A stretch of DNA of 64,000 bases from Fasciola hepatica (lineage: Eukaryota; Platyhelminthes; Trematoda; Plagiorchiida; Fasciolidae): positions 2,060,501 to 2,124,500 of the forward strand of contig CANUEZ040000164.1 of NCBI GenBank assembly GCA_948099385.1, in the 5' to 3' direction. The notes below the pieces were generated by a model that saw only the letters and a program-made list of their open reading frames with translations, was not told the DNA's origin and searched no databases. This document shows positions 11,401 through 24,401 of the stretch, piece after piece. The stretch's first letter is position 1, and every line of letters begins with the position of its first letter. Both the position numbers and the translations under genes were made by a program.

Positions 11401-13720
11401 TTCCAAAGTCTGGTTTATCTCCATAAGCTTGTTTTAAAGCAGTGCATTCATGGGTTAACTGTCGCACTTCAGCCGCATTTTGAAACTCTGTGAGGACAGT
11501 TTTCAGTTGGTCTAGTGTCTGGTAGGCCCGAATGACTCCAAGGGTTTGTTTCAAACTCGAGAATTGACGGTGCCGAAGAACCTTTCCCTCAGTTTTGTCC
11601 CGGAGTATGGAACTTCAGTGGTATGATTTTGGTTAGTAAGAGATTAGAGTGCTTCTTGAGCGAAACATAGATCGGTGATGGGCGTATGCTCTCTAGAATG
11701 CAGGAGAATGTATTGAAGATATAAAATTGAGTTTTATTTGCCGTGGCCGCAGGGGTTTAGGTTTTGGTAGCTCACATCTCCTTGTATTTCAGAGGAAGTG
11801 ATAATCCGGGTATTCATCTGAAGAAGGATAGCTGGACCCTTTCGATCGCAAGTCCATCAGATTTGCCCATGTAGGTGTATACCGGATGGTGGTTCAGGAG
11901 CTGCGGCGTGGCTTCGGATTTGAAGCTCAGAAGATGGCTATCGCGCATTGGAAAAGCTTTACAAATAAGGACTATCGTTCTCTTGGTCCTAGCCGCCTGC
12001 TAGGTGCCTTGTCCCTGAAAAGTAAACATGCAAGAATACTGTGGACCGAGATCTCGTACTAAAGGAGTAATAGGAATGTACGGGCCATTTAGGGTGAGGA
12101 ATTTAGGAGGAATTTGACTTTTATACGTAAGAATGGCACTCATAGCAGCGGAGAAACTCATTTTCCAAGTGTTGCACCATATGTCAAGAGCATTCATGTC
12201 GTCAGCTATTTTGGTGAGGGTATGGGTCAAGTTATGGGGTTCAAGGAAAATACAGGTTTGATATCATTGACGAAGAGAAACCCGATTCATTCCGAACACG
12301 TCGTTTTGCAGCCAGAAATAAAAGTGGGCCTAACACACTGCCTTGTGTAAAACCACTTGTGACTGGCTGGGGTGATGAAAGGTAACCCTCAATGTTTACT
12401 GCTTGCGATCTCATGCTAAGATAGGATGACAACCAAGAAAAGAGTGGGTCTGTCATGCCGTAAGATTTAACCTTGGTTAGCAGCTGAGCAAGAGGCATGC
12501 GATCAAATGCTTTGGTCATATCAAGGAAGATATCCAGAAATGCCTTTCCAGAGGCAGCCGACGTTGTGATTGGGGTCCAGGAAATCAATTTACCAGACTA
12601 GAAACGACCTAGGATTTAGGAAGATGCGATGGTAGTTATTTATTATTCTACGTGTGAGAATGAACTGGGCAACCTTATCTTAAACTACTCGTTCCATTAT
12701 CCTAGACACAACGGGAGTGGCATTTATGGGGCCGTGGTTAGCGGGGTATTGCAAGGCCCCATTCTTTTTAAGAGGTATGATAACGGACGTTTTCTCCTGG
12801 GTTGTAGGAATGCCTCGTGACAAGGAAAAGGTTAAATAAGTTCGGTACAACCATCACAATGATCGGGCAGACAAGGCCAAACAGACCTGGAGGGGTACCA
12901 CCGGTTCCAGGGCGGACCAAATACCGGGGGGTATTTAACAGCTTTCTGACTTCGTTAGCTGAGAATACTGCGGTTGACAAGGTATCGGCAGTCGAGGAGG
13001 TGACATCTTGGGGTGGACTATTGTGATCAGTTATGAAGTTAGAGGTGAAGATATTATTAGATGTCCTAGTGACTACCTGCGGCCAGCTAATATAAACGTT
13101 CTCTGATAGGAGCAAGCGTGGTATTTTGGTCGTACAGCGAAACTGTCCAGTTTTATCGAAGCCAGAGCACGAGCTATCTTATTCGGCTGGTTGAAAGCGT
13201 ACAGTTCTTGACTTTTTAGCTTATTCTTTCTTCGCCTAGTAGCTGGCAAGAGAGGTGGCTGAGGCAGAGGAAGTTAGACAGGTTATTGGTCCTTTCGTCG
13301 TCATTTTGCAGCTTTTGAAATTTACATTGCATTTTGTACTGCCAGTAGGTTTTTCTCACACTGGATTTCACTGTCTCGGGAGGAATGTTGTATAGAGAGG
13401 AGAATAGTTTAGGGTACATCACATCCGACTCCAGTTGAGGATCAGATGTTGGGAAGAAGTCATCCCAGGTCTGATTACGCAGGATGGCGGGTAGAACGTC
13501 TCAGGTTGCTTTTCGGAAAGATTTCTGGTTTTGAGGACTTTTGTGGTGATGCGGTTGAACGGAGAATTCACGTGGTATGACCTTCGGATGACGGCCAGGA
13601 AAGTGGCCAAAGACATTTGTCTTTGTATCCAGGATGCATAAAATAAAGACAAGGTCACAAATATTTTCCCCCCTTGGAGGTAACGTAGTGCTCCGCTTCC
13701 ATCCGCCTGCACGGGTGAAT
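11372..13720 (-). pseudogene. LINE B ORF2 reverse transcriptase and C-terminus (relic)
   Basis: The segment at 12768-13115 carries NEVRKLLNT...GTGGTPPGLF, matching the KxDGIPPxLF-type start of LINE RT. 12241-12588 reads IFLDMTKAFDRMPLAQLLTKVKSYG, then FTQGSVLGPLLFL, covering the first catalytic Asp and the QGSVLGP block. The FADD box is found in another frame near 12250-12290 as FLFVND, so one catalytic Asp is replaced by Asn. VRDLGPQYSC at 12000-12230 and QLTHECTALKQAYGDKPDF at 11372-11554 give the C-terminal region. At least four frame changes are needed to follow the protein. Confidence 0.82.
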
Positions 13721-13859
13721 TGGATAAGAATACGTAATTTTGCAGGGGATTTAGGGGTTGTCCGACAGATAACGAAGAGGTTGGAGTCCACGGCTGTGAT
13801 TTTGGCGGCCTGCGGGATTTCAGCTACCTAAAAGAAAGCATTGGTGATAGCATTTGCCT

Positions 13860-14491
13860 CACCCGTGTTACAGCCCGGCGGTTAGAAAACACAACCAATG
13901 ATCAGCTGTCCCCGAATCTGGGGCATAGAGTTCCAAACAAGGTCTTGAACCCTTTCAAGGACAAGAAGTTGGAGTAAGGGCGTTCCAAGGCCGTTCTCAC
14001 TGTAATCAGAATATCCGGCACCACCTCTCTCGGATCTGTTCTTAGCGAATCTAATGAAACCTGTTATGGAGGTGTGTTGTAGGTGAGTTTTATAGGTAAG
14101 CCAGGTTCCGGTCACGGGGATCACGTCCGGGTGAGCTAGTAGTGCAAAGGAGCGGATGAATGCAAGTTTGTTCACAAGGCAGCGACCACGGAAGAGTGCA
14201 ACTGCAAAGCTATCGTTTTGATGGCTACGACGTACATTGAAGGTACGACCCTTAAGTTGGCTGCCAGATTTGGAGGAACTGTAGGCACTGGTGGTTTGTA
14301 GGATGGTGTGGGGAGCGATATGGTATAGCAGGAGGCACGACTCTCAGAGAAAAAGGAAAAACTGGGATATGTGGATGGGTTGGAGTTGCTTCCGAAAGCT
14401 CACAACTATTTGGAAATATGGAGCAGAATGCATGTGGTTGGACGGGCCGTAAGTAGTCAGCCGGGAATGCATTTAGATGAGGTCTTGGCAT
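13860..14491 (-). pseudogene. LINE B ORF2 N-terminus and AP-like endonuclease (relic)
   Basis: 14252-14491 encodes a proline-rich stretch ending HQCLQFLQIWQPT, matching HQWLQFLQTWQPT of LINE A. At 13882-14175 the endonuclease start reads LLAHPDVIPVTGTWLT. Other LINEs have TETW here, where the Glu is a metal-binding catalytic residue; in this copy it is Gly (codon 14107-14109). Further on, RGQLIIGCVF matches the GxxxIGCVYCPP block. The live enzyme nicks target DNA to prime reverse transcription. This copy would be inactive even without its frameshifts. Confidence 0.75.
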
Positions 14492-14500
14492 GACGGCGTG

Positions 14501-16914
14501 AATAATTTTGCCGAGAATTTATTTATTTATTTGATGAAGATTTGCTATATTTCACACTACCCGGAGGCAAAAACTGATTAGGACCGGAGAGCGAGGCCGG
14601 GTCCCCGAGGTGAGATGACTGAATACGCCGATAAAGTTACTCCGTTTTATCTTGAATTCAATGCGGATACCTGCACAAAAACATCTTTCCCAGGGCCTTT
14701 CTGAGTTTTGCTCGGAATGGCCAATTCCGTCATCGGCGGTTTGAGGATCACTGAATTAAATTTAGATATCGAGCTGTTTTCCCGAACCGGTGTTTAAATT
14801 CGGGTTCCTGCGAAAGTCAGCATATGTTTTTTTCGGACTATAGGCTGTGTGTGTATTTTGTGAGTTCGACCAGACATTTTTTTGAGCTTGTCGACGGAAT
14901 CATTTCATTCGAACTTTTATATGATAATATGTTACCAGCTTTGGAGTCAGGTGGACTTTCATCGGTTTTGTGGACTCTGGGGAAGCGTACAAGATTGAAC
15001 CTTTTCATCTAGGCTATTCGGTAAGCTTTTCTTTTGCAATGCGACTCAGATGGAGTGAAGACTGACGAACTATCTGGGTGAACAGTTATTATGCAAAAAA
15101 CCACAGAAGACATCTTCGTATGATGGCTTATTCTTGGTAAAATGACCACCGGGGTTATGATTTCCAGCATGGCTTTTGTGAACCTCTCTTTGCAGAGGGG
15201 TGTCATCTGGAAGTATCCATGCTCGCCTGAATCCTGTGTTAGCCATTACAAAAGACTATCGGCTGGTGAAATGTTTGGCAGCAACTTCAGTTTTGAGCTG
15301 AAACAGGAGCGGACAAGCATTTTGCTGTGAAGCTGTGCGGATATGGAAGTCGTAGCACGGTTACAAATCCAGGTTGAAAGACTTTAAGAATTAATTTTTG
15401 GCAGCTAAAAGGGGTGATCTTTCTGGAATGTTAAATACTATTACACGGTTGGCTTCTTGAGGCGTCTGAAGATTACAGACGTAAAGGTATCGATGAAATC
15501 CGTGGCCGAGATCAATTTGGCTTAAGCGTGGTGTACAGATGGGTTGAGTAGTAACGCCAGTGGTTTTAACTGACCGATGGTTTGGTCAGAAGCGTCAAGC
15601 CGAGAGGAGAAACTAGTCACAGTTCTGCCTTTTTCGGAGATTGTTTTGGCAGCACCTCCAAGTATGTCTACGAGGGATGCTGAACAATAATTAGGTGTGC
15701 TTTGGAAGTGAGGGATCTTACAGCGGAGAAAGCTGGCTGTGATTTTGGGACAGTGGGTGGCAATGATACGTGCATCTAAGACTTCGGAATGATTGGTAGT
15801 TATTCAGAAGCAAAGTTGCAGAAAGTAAAGTATTGCCGGTAAGATGACTACTGACAAACAAAGGGGGAGTTAACGGACCAAGTTAAACTGCAGGGCAGCG
15901 AATATGGCGGGAAAAAAGTGAGTAATTGACTTTGAGAGACCGGATAAAAGGGGAACACGCAGAAAAGGTTTTAAGCGATGGATTAAGTTCGCCGGAAACC
16001 AGGAACCTCTATAAAAGATTTATTGTAGTCATTTGTTATAATAACTGACGTCCCTAGGTCGGTGCAAGGCAATAAGTGCTACTACCAGATCAGTAAACCG
16101 GATAGAATTGTAATAAATACTAGCAACAGCTAAATACTCGGCTCTACCGCTAAAAAAAAATGAACGGTACAACCTTAATTTGCGTTACGATGACCTTGGC
16201 CCGCATTACTTGACATAAAAACACTTCGAATGGGTCAAAGTCTAATCCCACGTGAGTAAAAATCCTCCTCCATGGGCGGCAGTCTAAAAGCAGACCACTG
16301 CTTTATCCGGAAAATCAAATTAACCACATTCCTGTTGCAAGCAAAGCTTGAGGCAAATTTTCAAGTCCCACCTGACTGATTAATTCCTATCCAACAGACT
16401 GATGGTGATCAAAACGACTTTTGGCTTATCGTAGGCAAGTTAGACTTTGTTACTGACATACTTAGCCCCAAACAGGCGGCTGGTGACTGTTATGCACCAG
16501 GTATCCGTTAGTTTACTTTGGATGCCCCGCAACCTCTAGTCCACTTCCTGACTAGCATCCGCCCAGGAATTTGGAACCAACAAGCAAGTGCCCGACTAAA
16601 GGCAGCCATATACTTCAGCTCACCTTTATAGTGGTCTTGACTAGGGTATACACTTCGGTCGGGAAAAGCATCCCGGATATATGACCTTTTTACTAGCAAA
16701 GTGTGAGTTTTTAGTGCAAAAACGAAACCGTCCACAAAAGTACCACCCAAAGACAGTTCCACAGAGCTAGCTAGACCCACTCACCCCATTTATTCGCTCC
16801 CAGGACTGAGACTCTTTGTTCTATCTGACAACCCGCATATGGTGGTGGACCGCCTCTACTGCACGTCAAAAGCTTGCCTTGATATGATCCCCCCAACCCA
16901 AGGACTACCTGTGG
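14501..16914. other. Unassigned, mostly A/G-rich DNA
   Basis: No protein family is recognised. The plus strand is A/G-rich from about 14500 to 16000, in line with a decayed repeat lying on the minus strand. The last 500 bases could belong to the LINE that becomes recognisable at 16915, but I see no endonuclease motif there. Confidence 0.4.
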
Positions 16915-18700
16915 GTGATAAATCAAAAGATTTTGCTGATTAAAAAGGAAGCTTTCCGGACTGCTAAAAAATTCTCCAAGTTCGGACTTTCTTCATTGCT
17001 CTTACAAATGAATCGTTTATCTCACCCAATACGGCTGATTGAAGATTCCTTCAAGAGGAAACAGGGAATGAGGGTGCCAAGTCACACCGGCTGGACCGAA
17101 GCCTTACCTAACTTGATGGAACGAAGAAAAAGTCAGCGCAATTCCTCCATCCCACTGTTATATATAGTAACTGCCGCATAAAGAACTCCCAAGATACCTC
17201 AGAGGCTTTGGGTAACCATTTTACCTGTTCTCTGAAGGCCAATGAGTTCCTCTGCCTACGTCATGTTGGTCACTGAAACCTGAGCAGTTCACTGCGATTT
17301 CATTTCTCTCCAATAACGCAACAGCGATGCTGGTTAAAGCTACTTTAACCTACCACCGTTGGTCAGATGTCATACCAGAGGGTACTCCTAGTTCAGGCTG
17401 GATCGACATCCCAATTTTGTTGTCAAGTGTTTCCAATTTTTCCAGGAGCAGCAGCACTTTCTCCTTGCTTTGGAAAAGATTGGTTTTTATTCTTATTCAT
17501 GCTAAAGGTTCACGACGAGGCCTGACCACCTATCAGCCAGCGAATCCCACCCCCTTGGTGTCTTGAGTTATGGATGTCCTGAATGAAAAGGTGTTGCTAG
17601 CTCATCCACCCAACTGTGGCCTCACTTACTGCACCCAGCACCGCGTTCTTCAAAGCAGGTGGTGTGCCTCTCGTACAAATGACTTCCTCAACCCGATAAA
17701 TATGGCTGTTAACAGTGGTAAACCGAGGATCGTAAGTCTCTAAGACATAAATAGGGTCTTCGGCGGAGTATCCCGTAGTAGATTTCTGGCTACAATTAAG
17801 GCTTATGTACCAGTAAACCTAATCCCGAGGTGGTTTTCGTCACATCCAAGATCTCCAAAAAGGGGGTGGATGTAGAGGACAGCCCTCAAGTAAGTTGATG
17901 CATTCCTTTTTTGCAAGCAAAATTAAAATTACTCATTTGAACCTAAGGCTTTAGTTTCTGACATTGCTGTCACATCAAGCAACGTATTGTCGCTGGATTC
18001 GTGAAGCAATCACTGGTCGATGAAACTCTCCGCTCCTTGGAGATGCATCCATGTGTAAAAATGTCAGGTTCCCACAAGAACGGTGAAACTATTGATCAAA
18101 TGATCTCCAACAGTCAGGATACAAAGGAAGGGGGACTAAAATATTCGAGTAAGCTACATTTTCCCGAACACTCAGCCGAGCAGGTTGCTAAGGCTAGGCG
18201 GACAATCAGTCTGGTTAATAGAACCTTCGGTCTTCCAAAGAGCAAGATGAGCTTTCTTGGAGTTCTCTATGGGCTATTTTGGAATATGGTGCTATCGTTC
18301 TCCCTAGCGTGTAGCGGACTGACCGATTAACTACAGCAATTGTACAAGGCAGATTTACCTAAAGTTATTAGGTGTTTCTCACCTTTAAATTATGAAAAGC
18401 GATGTGAAATACTGAGTTTAGATCCCTTATGGCTGTGTCGTCTTCGACTAAACCTGTCTTCGTTTTGTAATATTACGTAAATTACATCTTGAAATTCAGC
18501 CCCCTGGATCAAAGGTCTCTCCATCTATCCCTTGAGACGTAGAGACTCCACGGTCGTGGTTCCAGTTTGTAGGACCGAGACGGCATCTTATTTCTTCATC
18601 GTCAAATATTCCTTTTAGAACAAGCTTCCAGAGGGAACAAGTTCGCCATCTTCAGCCTCTTTAATATTCAAAAAAGATGTAAATAAACTGCTGGGTGTTC
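16915..18700 (+). pseudogene. LINE relic (non-LTR reverse transcriptase, C-terminal part), CR1/jockey type
   Basis: The clearest part is 18100-18470. It reads KLHFPEHSAEQVAKARRTI, then LVNRTFGLPKSKMSFLGVLYG, a CSGLTD block, and in the next frame KVIRCFSPLNYEKRCEILSLDPLWLCRLRLNL. This is the usual C-terminal region of CR1/jockey RT proteins (DLGV...LKFSxHxxxxxxKAxxxxxxIxRxF, then LxYxxRxxxLxLxxLxxRRxRxDL). From 18530 to 18690 text like YFFIVKYS...NKLPEGTSS matches the final RFFxxRxxxxWNxLP block. 16915-17181 may be the linker between endonuclease and RT, and the RT core between 17300 and 17950 is too broken to place. This differs from the LINE A/B family. Confidence 0.68.
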
Positions 18701-19249
18701 AGAATCTCATTCTAATGCATGATTCCCACGCGCTTATTACTCAAACTCACGAACTTGATCTGGGATACTAACGAGTAACTTAACAATTGCTTTTTCAATG
18801 GATAGTCTCTCGCCAGAACAGTTCTATTCTCCTTTCTCTTCCCCGTTCATTCCCGGAGTCTAGCCTTTAAAGTACAACGGCCCACTTCTGTTGATGCTAA
18901 TCTCTTGACCGACCCAGGATGTTGCATAATATTTTTCCCAATGTCTCTCCTTTACTCCCCGGCCGGTATAGCTGCTAGACAGCAACCTATTCCATTTAGC
19001 TTCCAGGACTTACCTCTCAATGAGGACTATCACCATCCTATGAATATTAATGTGTTATCAGTTTTCTCGCTAAGCAAAACTACCGGATTTCCCTTGAGAC
19101 TCGACTTTTGCCCGTCTGATTACTGTTTTCCCACTGGGACCAGCTCCCGGGATCCCTCAAACCGGGCCATTAGAAACTTGACCACTTAATCCCACCTTAC
19201 TTTCACGTCCAAATCTGATCCCAACACTGAAGGACGCGATGGGATCCAC
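18701..19249. other. Unassigned C/T-rich DNA
   Basis: No gene is recognised. An open frame at 18905-19189 has no visible domain. It precedes the first M repeat copy. Confidence 0.4.
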
Positions 19250-19420
19250 CCATCTTTGCCAGCGCACATCGACGTGCAAGAAGTCTGCAGCGGTGTGCAG
19301 GTCCAACTACGATGGCGGATCTCACCTCCTGCCTCCACAAGCAGTTTTCAGGTTGGATATCTAAAGCACGGTCAGTCTCACCCCCTGGCAGCGCCTGCGG
19401 AATTCAAAATTTCATTTTTA
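19250..19420 (+). repeat. Dispersed repeat family M (copy 1)
   Basis: This contains the family signature: a GATGGCGGATC-like block, CACCTCCTGCC, then GTTTTCAGGTTGG, followed by AAGCACGGTCAGTCTCAC and CGCCTGCGGA. The same order of blocks recurs at 32670, 43015, 50560 and, inverted, at 60230. Spacing varies by single bases between copies, and the reading frame is not kept. Confidence 0.7.
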
Positions 19421-22400
19421 TGCTCTGTCCGCTGCTGCATCCATATCGCTTGCTTTCTTCCCCCCCCAATTATCACCGGTTTCCTTCCCGGCTTTCTCAC
19501 GATGTAGACTTTACAAATTACCCTTCGCATGTCGGGCGGAATTTTCACCCCATCAGTATACTGATCGGTGAATAGCTTCAAGCTCTGCCTGTCATTCATC
19601 TTTTACTTTGCAAACGGCGGCTATTTGTATGAGATCTCATCCATATTGGCTTTCTTTCCGATGACCACCTTCCCTAAGTTACAGGTTTCTCTTCCCCTCC
19701 GTCCTGTTACTAACCCCATCCATTTCCCATTTTATAACTCGCCAATAACATTCAACCTTTGGCACGTTTATCGTTGCTGTTTATTCTCTCACCAAAATCG
19801 CCAAACAAAATCGGTACTACTTCAGAGGTCAGTGAGGTGGTTATTGATGATCCGCACCTTTAATCAGTCCAGCTGATAGCCCTCATGGTGCTATTCGATT
19901 GCTTCATCCAGATTTTACGGGTTACAATGTTTTCCCCATGGTTGGAAGACTCAGATATGTCCCACTTTGTTTTGCAGCTTCACAGTCATCATATATCACA
20001 CCTGAAGTGTGGTCTTTAAGAATTGTACACTTGCCGCCCACCTACCATGTCGTCACCCCCTTTCATGCTCCCTTTAGCAGCTTCTTTCCCCCGGAGATGC
20101 CATTCGTATGATACGTAATCAGGACTGGTTCTGTGTCTAGCCTTCCAAATTCTGCCACAGCCATCACCAGCTGAGGTATTTCATCTTATTATACAGCCGT
20201 CGATACGTTCACATCTTCTGCGATACACGTTACGTTGCTTTATCCATTAAACATTTTCGCGTGGTACTCGATCCAAAGAGTTTATCTATCATTGCACACT
20301 TGCGAGTCCTCTACTCTCTCATCTATCTCATAAAACTTACCGCCCTCGCAATCGCCGCAGTTGCGCACCCCATTCACGCTGTGGGCCTCTTCAGTAACGA
20401 ATGATTTTCCAGGTACTGCTACTAACCGACATTGCGTATTGGATGCCCCAAAGAAAGGCGAGAGCACATGCTAAGCTGTAGAACTCCTGCCTGACCCTGT
20501 GCGGGATGACAAACGCGACGAATGAACTATCCACATATAAACTCACCTCACTTCCCCCAGATTAAACCCCTTTTCGGGTTTCTCGTTCCACCTCCGGCTA
20601 GCCCGTTGACTCCAAGCCCCGTTGTCCACGCACGCTCTTCAAAGTGCACCCATGTGAAGTCCATGTTCAAAATCCTTCTTGTTGATAAGCGGACCAATTA
20701 TCACCAGAACCTGATAACGCTCAAGAATAACAAGAAAGCTAAGTGTCACGGAGGCTAACCCGTGGATGCCTACTCATAAGTTGTTTGCGAACTCATTACG
20801 TTTATGTGATCCTACTTTGTTTTTCCTTATCGCAAGTGAAATGTGAGCTCGAACTTCCTACGCCGTAGCCTCGGGCTTCACTCTTTAAACGTATATAATT
20901 GCACAATGTGTGAAACATGTGAAACACACATCAAGAATGTAAACTTTCCCACCGTTGACTCTAGCCGCTGACCACCGGAGCGAAACCAAACGATCAGCTT
21001 CCAACCACGCATAAAAGGAAGCAAGTGCTCAGATAGTCATAATATCCAACACAGCTCTCTTAAGACTATTGATTTCCTGTCCTAACCTAGCAGTCGTTCC
21101 CAGTGAAACCGTTTATATCCCACTACGCGTGCAGGTGTATGACCTGCCGTTGTCTTGATAATATTTCTCTGAGAATAAAAACTTCTAAAAGGGGACAAAT
21201 CTAAAATTACTCCATAAAATGATGCTCGCCACCAAGCGTATGCTCGTATTCAACTGTCGAATTATGACCAAATTGACATCTTGGTCCGGGAAAATTCACG
21301 TATTTGTCCGTCTAGCCCACACAACGTCGAAAACTTGTCCATCCACCTCCTGCTGGAACAAATTCTGCCAAGCATAAAGCGCTCCAATACACCGTGAATC
21401 TCTCAGCTTTCGGCCGTTTACACTCCATAAAAACTTTGGCTTATCCCCGTCAACACACCCCCTTTAAGATTCTGCTATCAAGACTCGGATCCAACCTCCT
21501 GTCCATGGCGTTAAATATGTGCCACCGACCGTGAGAATGAATCTGTACCCTTGCGGTCATAATACGAATACACCTAGCTCATCATATATTGCCTCCATTT
21601 GCTATCATAACCCACAGCTCGAGCCAATTCCAGCTTGCCGATCTCCACAAAATATTCTGAGCCCTGGTTACTCCCGTAAAATTCTAATAGCTGGAGTTAT
21701 ATTGGTAAGTTAGTGATAAATCCCAGCAGGAACACCGTCCAGACCGCCGTGTCTCTGGTCTCCTTTCAGATCGTGCTGGTTACTTGGGTGGTCATAGGTC
21801 CACTAGGCGCTACCTTCGGATTACCGCAAGGATTAATAAATCTGACTGAGCTGACTGGACTACTTTCCACACTGTAGGGCCATGCTCCAAACTTTAACCC
21901 ACGCCGGCCGGTGCTATGTGGAGCCTCTTACATTGCACACCATTGTGACTACAATAAAGTTACCTGGGTACAAGCCACCATAATGGTTTAGCCGGACCAC
22001 AAGGCGGGTTTCCTACACCAAATGGAATCACGCACGGCTCGAACAATGACTACCAGCATATCCTCCATTCGGTCATTCACACTGCCTCGTAGCACCCAAA
22101 CCACGACTGGAATCCTACTGCCGCCTTTGAATTTTAAAACTACAATCCGAATTCCGCCAACAAAAGCAACTTTAGCCCATTTTAGCCTGCTACCCAATCA
22201 TTTTCTTCATGAACGGCCTTAGTTCGTGACCCGCCTTCGGTGGTATATGTGAACTTTATGAAATAAAGTACAAGTCTCTCGCCGTTGGTCAAAACTTGTA
22301 TCTGTATTTCTTTTCACATAAACAGAAACTCTCATTCTTACATCCAACATCACATCCTTTTTCACCTCGGGTCTGGTACAAGCAAACCACTGCCATAGGA

Positions 22401-24042
22401 CATGCTTACCCGCATTCCATCTCTTCATCTTTGCTTCGAAACATTTGCTCCATTTTCTCGTTCCAGCTGACTGCTTCCTCAGTGAACTCATTTTGAAATA
22501 TCTAGCTAAGCGCCCAACCATCATTGATGCGGTTATGACAGCACGTTACTTTTACTGTGAAGCACTTCTCTCCATGCCCCCTTTCAAATAAAACGTTTTT
22601 CTGTCCATATCGCAATGGAATTACCCAAATTAAAACGGACAACGAAATAAAATCATCTGACTTCACAGGCTCCCCCGTTCTTTAGGCTCCCAACCAGCTG
22701 TCCACCGGCCTAGAGATTTGCCCAGATTACTTCAGCGAACTACCCTTCAGTAAGCCGCTGACGTTGCCGATTGATAGGGCGAAGGTAGCCTTACCCTCCA
22801 CCGTGTCTGAATGTTCGTTGGTGGAAATATCCCTCCGGTCTTTTGGCCCGGGTCCTCCAGTCAACTGTGCATCCATGTACTTCCTTGTAAACATCTCGAT
22901 GTTTCTTCCATTTCTCAATGAACCATTGTCCAAACCGTTCTTGTACGTGCTACGTCTTCCCCGCATTTAAACAACGCCTCAAGCAGCAGTTTTGCTTTTC
23001 GCAGACTGTCCACGGTGCCCTGCTTTCCAAGTCAACGCCGCTTTGCACTTTTCGCGTTAACAGCTTTCAATTTGGTTAATTTAAACACTTCCTAGTCCTG
23101 TCTTACAGTTACTGAGACTTACAAACCCCGCCTTCGAAATTTGTGATATTCACGCTGTTGCGAAAAAGTCGTACTACGTGATCATGCTTTGTGCGTGTGT
23201 CTTGGTCCAAGTCAAGAAACATTCCATTACTATCGTTATTGCTGTAGCGACTTATCTTCCATACTTTTGCTTCGACATTGCTTGACCACACCAATGTAAA
23301 TTCATAAACTTCCCGTTAGTATACCTATATCCCTCCAGCCACTCCGTCTCATCTTTACCGCGATAGCCACTCTCTCCCTCGGGGTGCGTCACCTGTTTGC
23401 TATATATCCCATTTCAATGGCGCCCAGCCATCAATTTGTACCGTCATCCCAGCTGACTGGTACCTTTTACTCCATACCCGACGTCCAACTCTTGTTAGCC
23501 ATCTCGGACTCACTATCCAGGAGGCTGTATTCCTGCCACAACCGAGTAACCTACCAACCATGATGGTAGTCAGCACACCTACTAGCCTTCTATTACCCTA
23601 TCATTTTTGAAAGCTACAAGCCTGTGCCATCAGTCTACAGTGCAGACCAGATCGACTTATCATCGTATTTCTATTGTTTAACATACACATTGTAAAGTGA
23701 AGAAATGGTTTACCTCTGGAATCTCTCTTTTTACGGCATTCTTACGTGTGAATGCAGTAGAAAGGGCATGTTACCCCATACCCACGAAGACTCCTTACAC
23801 TACTGGGGATAACCGGCTACCAGACAGTGAGAGTCGGAGTGGAGGAGAACCGCATATGGTCCCAATAGGACAAAGTAGCAACGATCCGGAGAATATTGCA
23901 CTGACGTATAACACCAAAGTGTGCTACCGAGGTTTCTATCCGCATGCTCTACACATCCCCTATCGAGCAAGTGAATCTTTACATTACACTCAACAAAAAC
24001 AAATTATCTCTTGAATGTGTTCGAATCTATAGCCGTTGTCAT
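19421..24042. other. Long pyrimidine-rich unassigned region
   Basis: About 4.6 kb with a C/T-rich plus strand and no recognisable gene, RNA or mobile element protein. Short open frames of 60-105 codons on both strands look incidental. The setting after an M copy resembles 60850-63060, where the C/T-rich text is demonstrably a repeat, so this is probably another decayed copy of similar material. Confidence 0.45.
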
Positions 24043-24401
24043 TGTAAGACACGTTTGAGCAATGAGTGGCAAAATTCGCAACGGATCCCGAAATCAAAAG
24101 GCGATTATCCGTGAAATTCTACGATACTAGATTAGCAGATAAACAATGACACTGAACAGATTCGAACCTCAATTGTGCAACCACAAGGATTTAAAAAACG
24201 AAAACCGAATTGCGGCGGGCGAGAAAGGAGCACGTGCGTCACGCAGGTCCAAAACAAGGATATGACAGCGCAACGCGCTGAGCGCGAACGAACAAGCGTT
24301 GGTCCGTAGAACCAAACAGTGCATAAAGCAAGTCAGTAGTGTAAATAAGTGAGTGATATTAAGGAAGCATGGAAACTGCAATGGTTTTGGGATAATTCCC
24401 A
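24043..24401 (-). repeat. BEL/Pao 3' LTR (left copy in the window)
   Basis: 359 bp, matching 30353-30711 with three substitutions, at 24046, 24290 and 24370. Identity extends two bases further on the left and five (CGACC) on the right, so the true edges may be slightly wider. A 77-codon minus-strand open frame inside it occurs in both LTRs and has no recognisable domain. Confidence 0.92.

Larger units (their letters stand above)
11372..14500 (-). mobile_element. LINE copy B, CR1/jockey-type, 5'-truncated relic
   Basis: A minus-strand ORF2 relic that is collinear with LINE A (46294-49530) from the proline-rich N-terminal segment to the C-terminus, so the two are copies of one family. The visible order is proline-rich linker, AP-type endonuclease, reverse transcriptase and C-terminal region. 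Homology ends near 14500, and nothing corresponding to the ORF1-like segment of LINE A is seen upstream, which fits the usual 5' truncation of LINEs. Frames change many times. Module Y follows the 3' end. Confidence 0.82.

Noticed and set aside
24139..24175. GATTCGAACC-type text inside the BEL/Pao LTR, resembling a tRNA T-loop or a SINE B box
   Set aside because: It is part of both LTRs, has no A-box partner at the usual spacing and does not fold into a tRNA.
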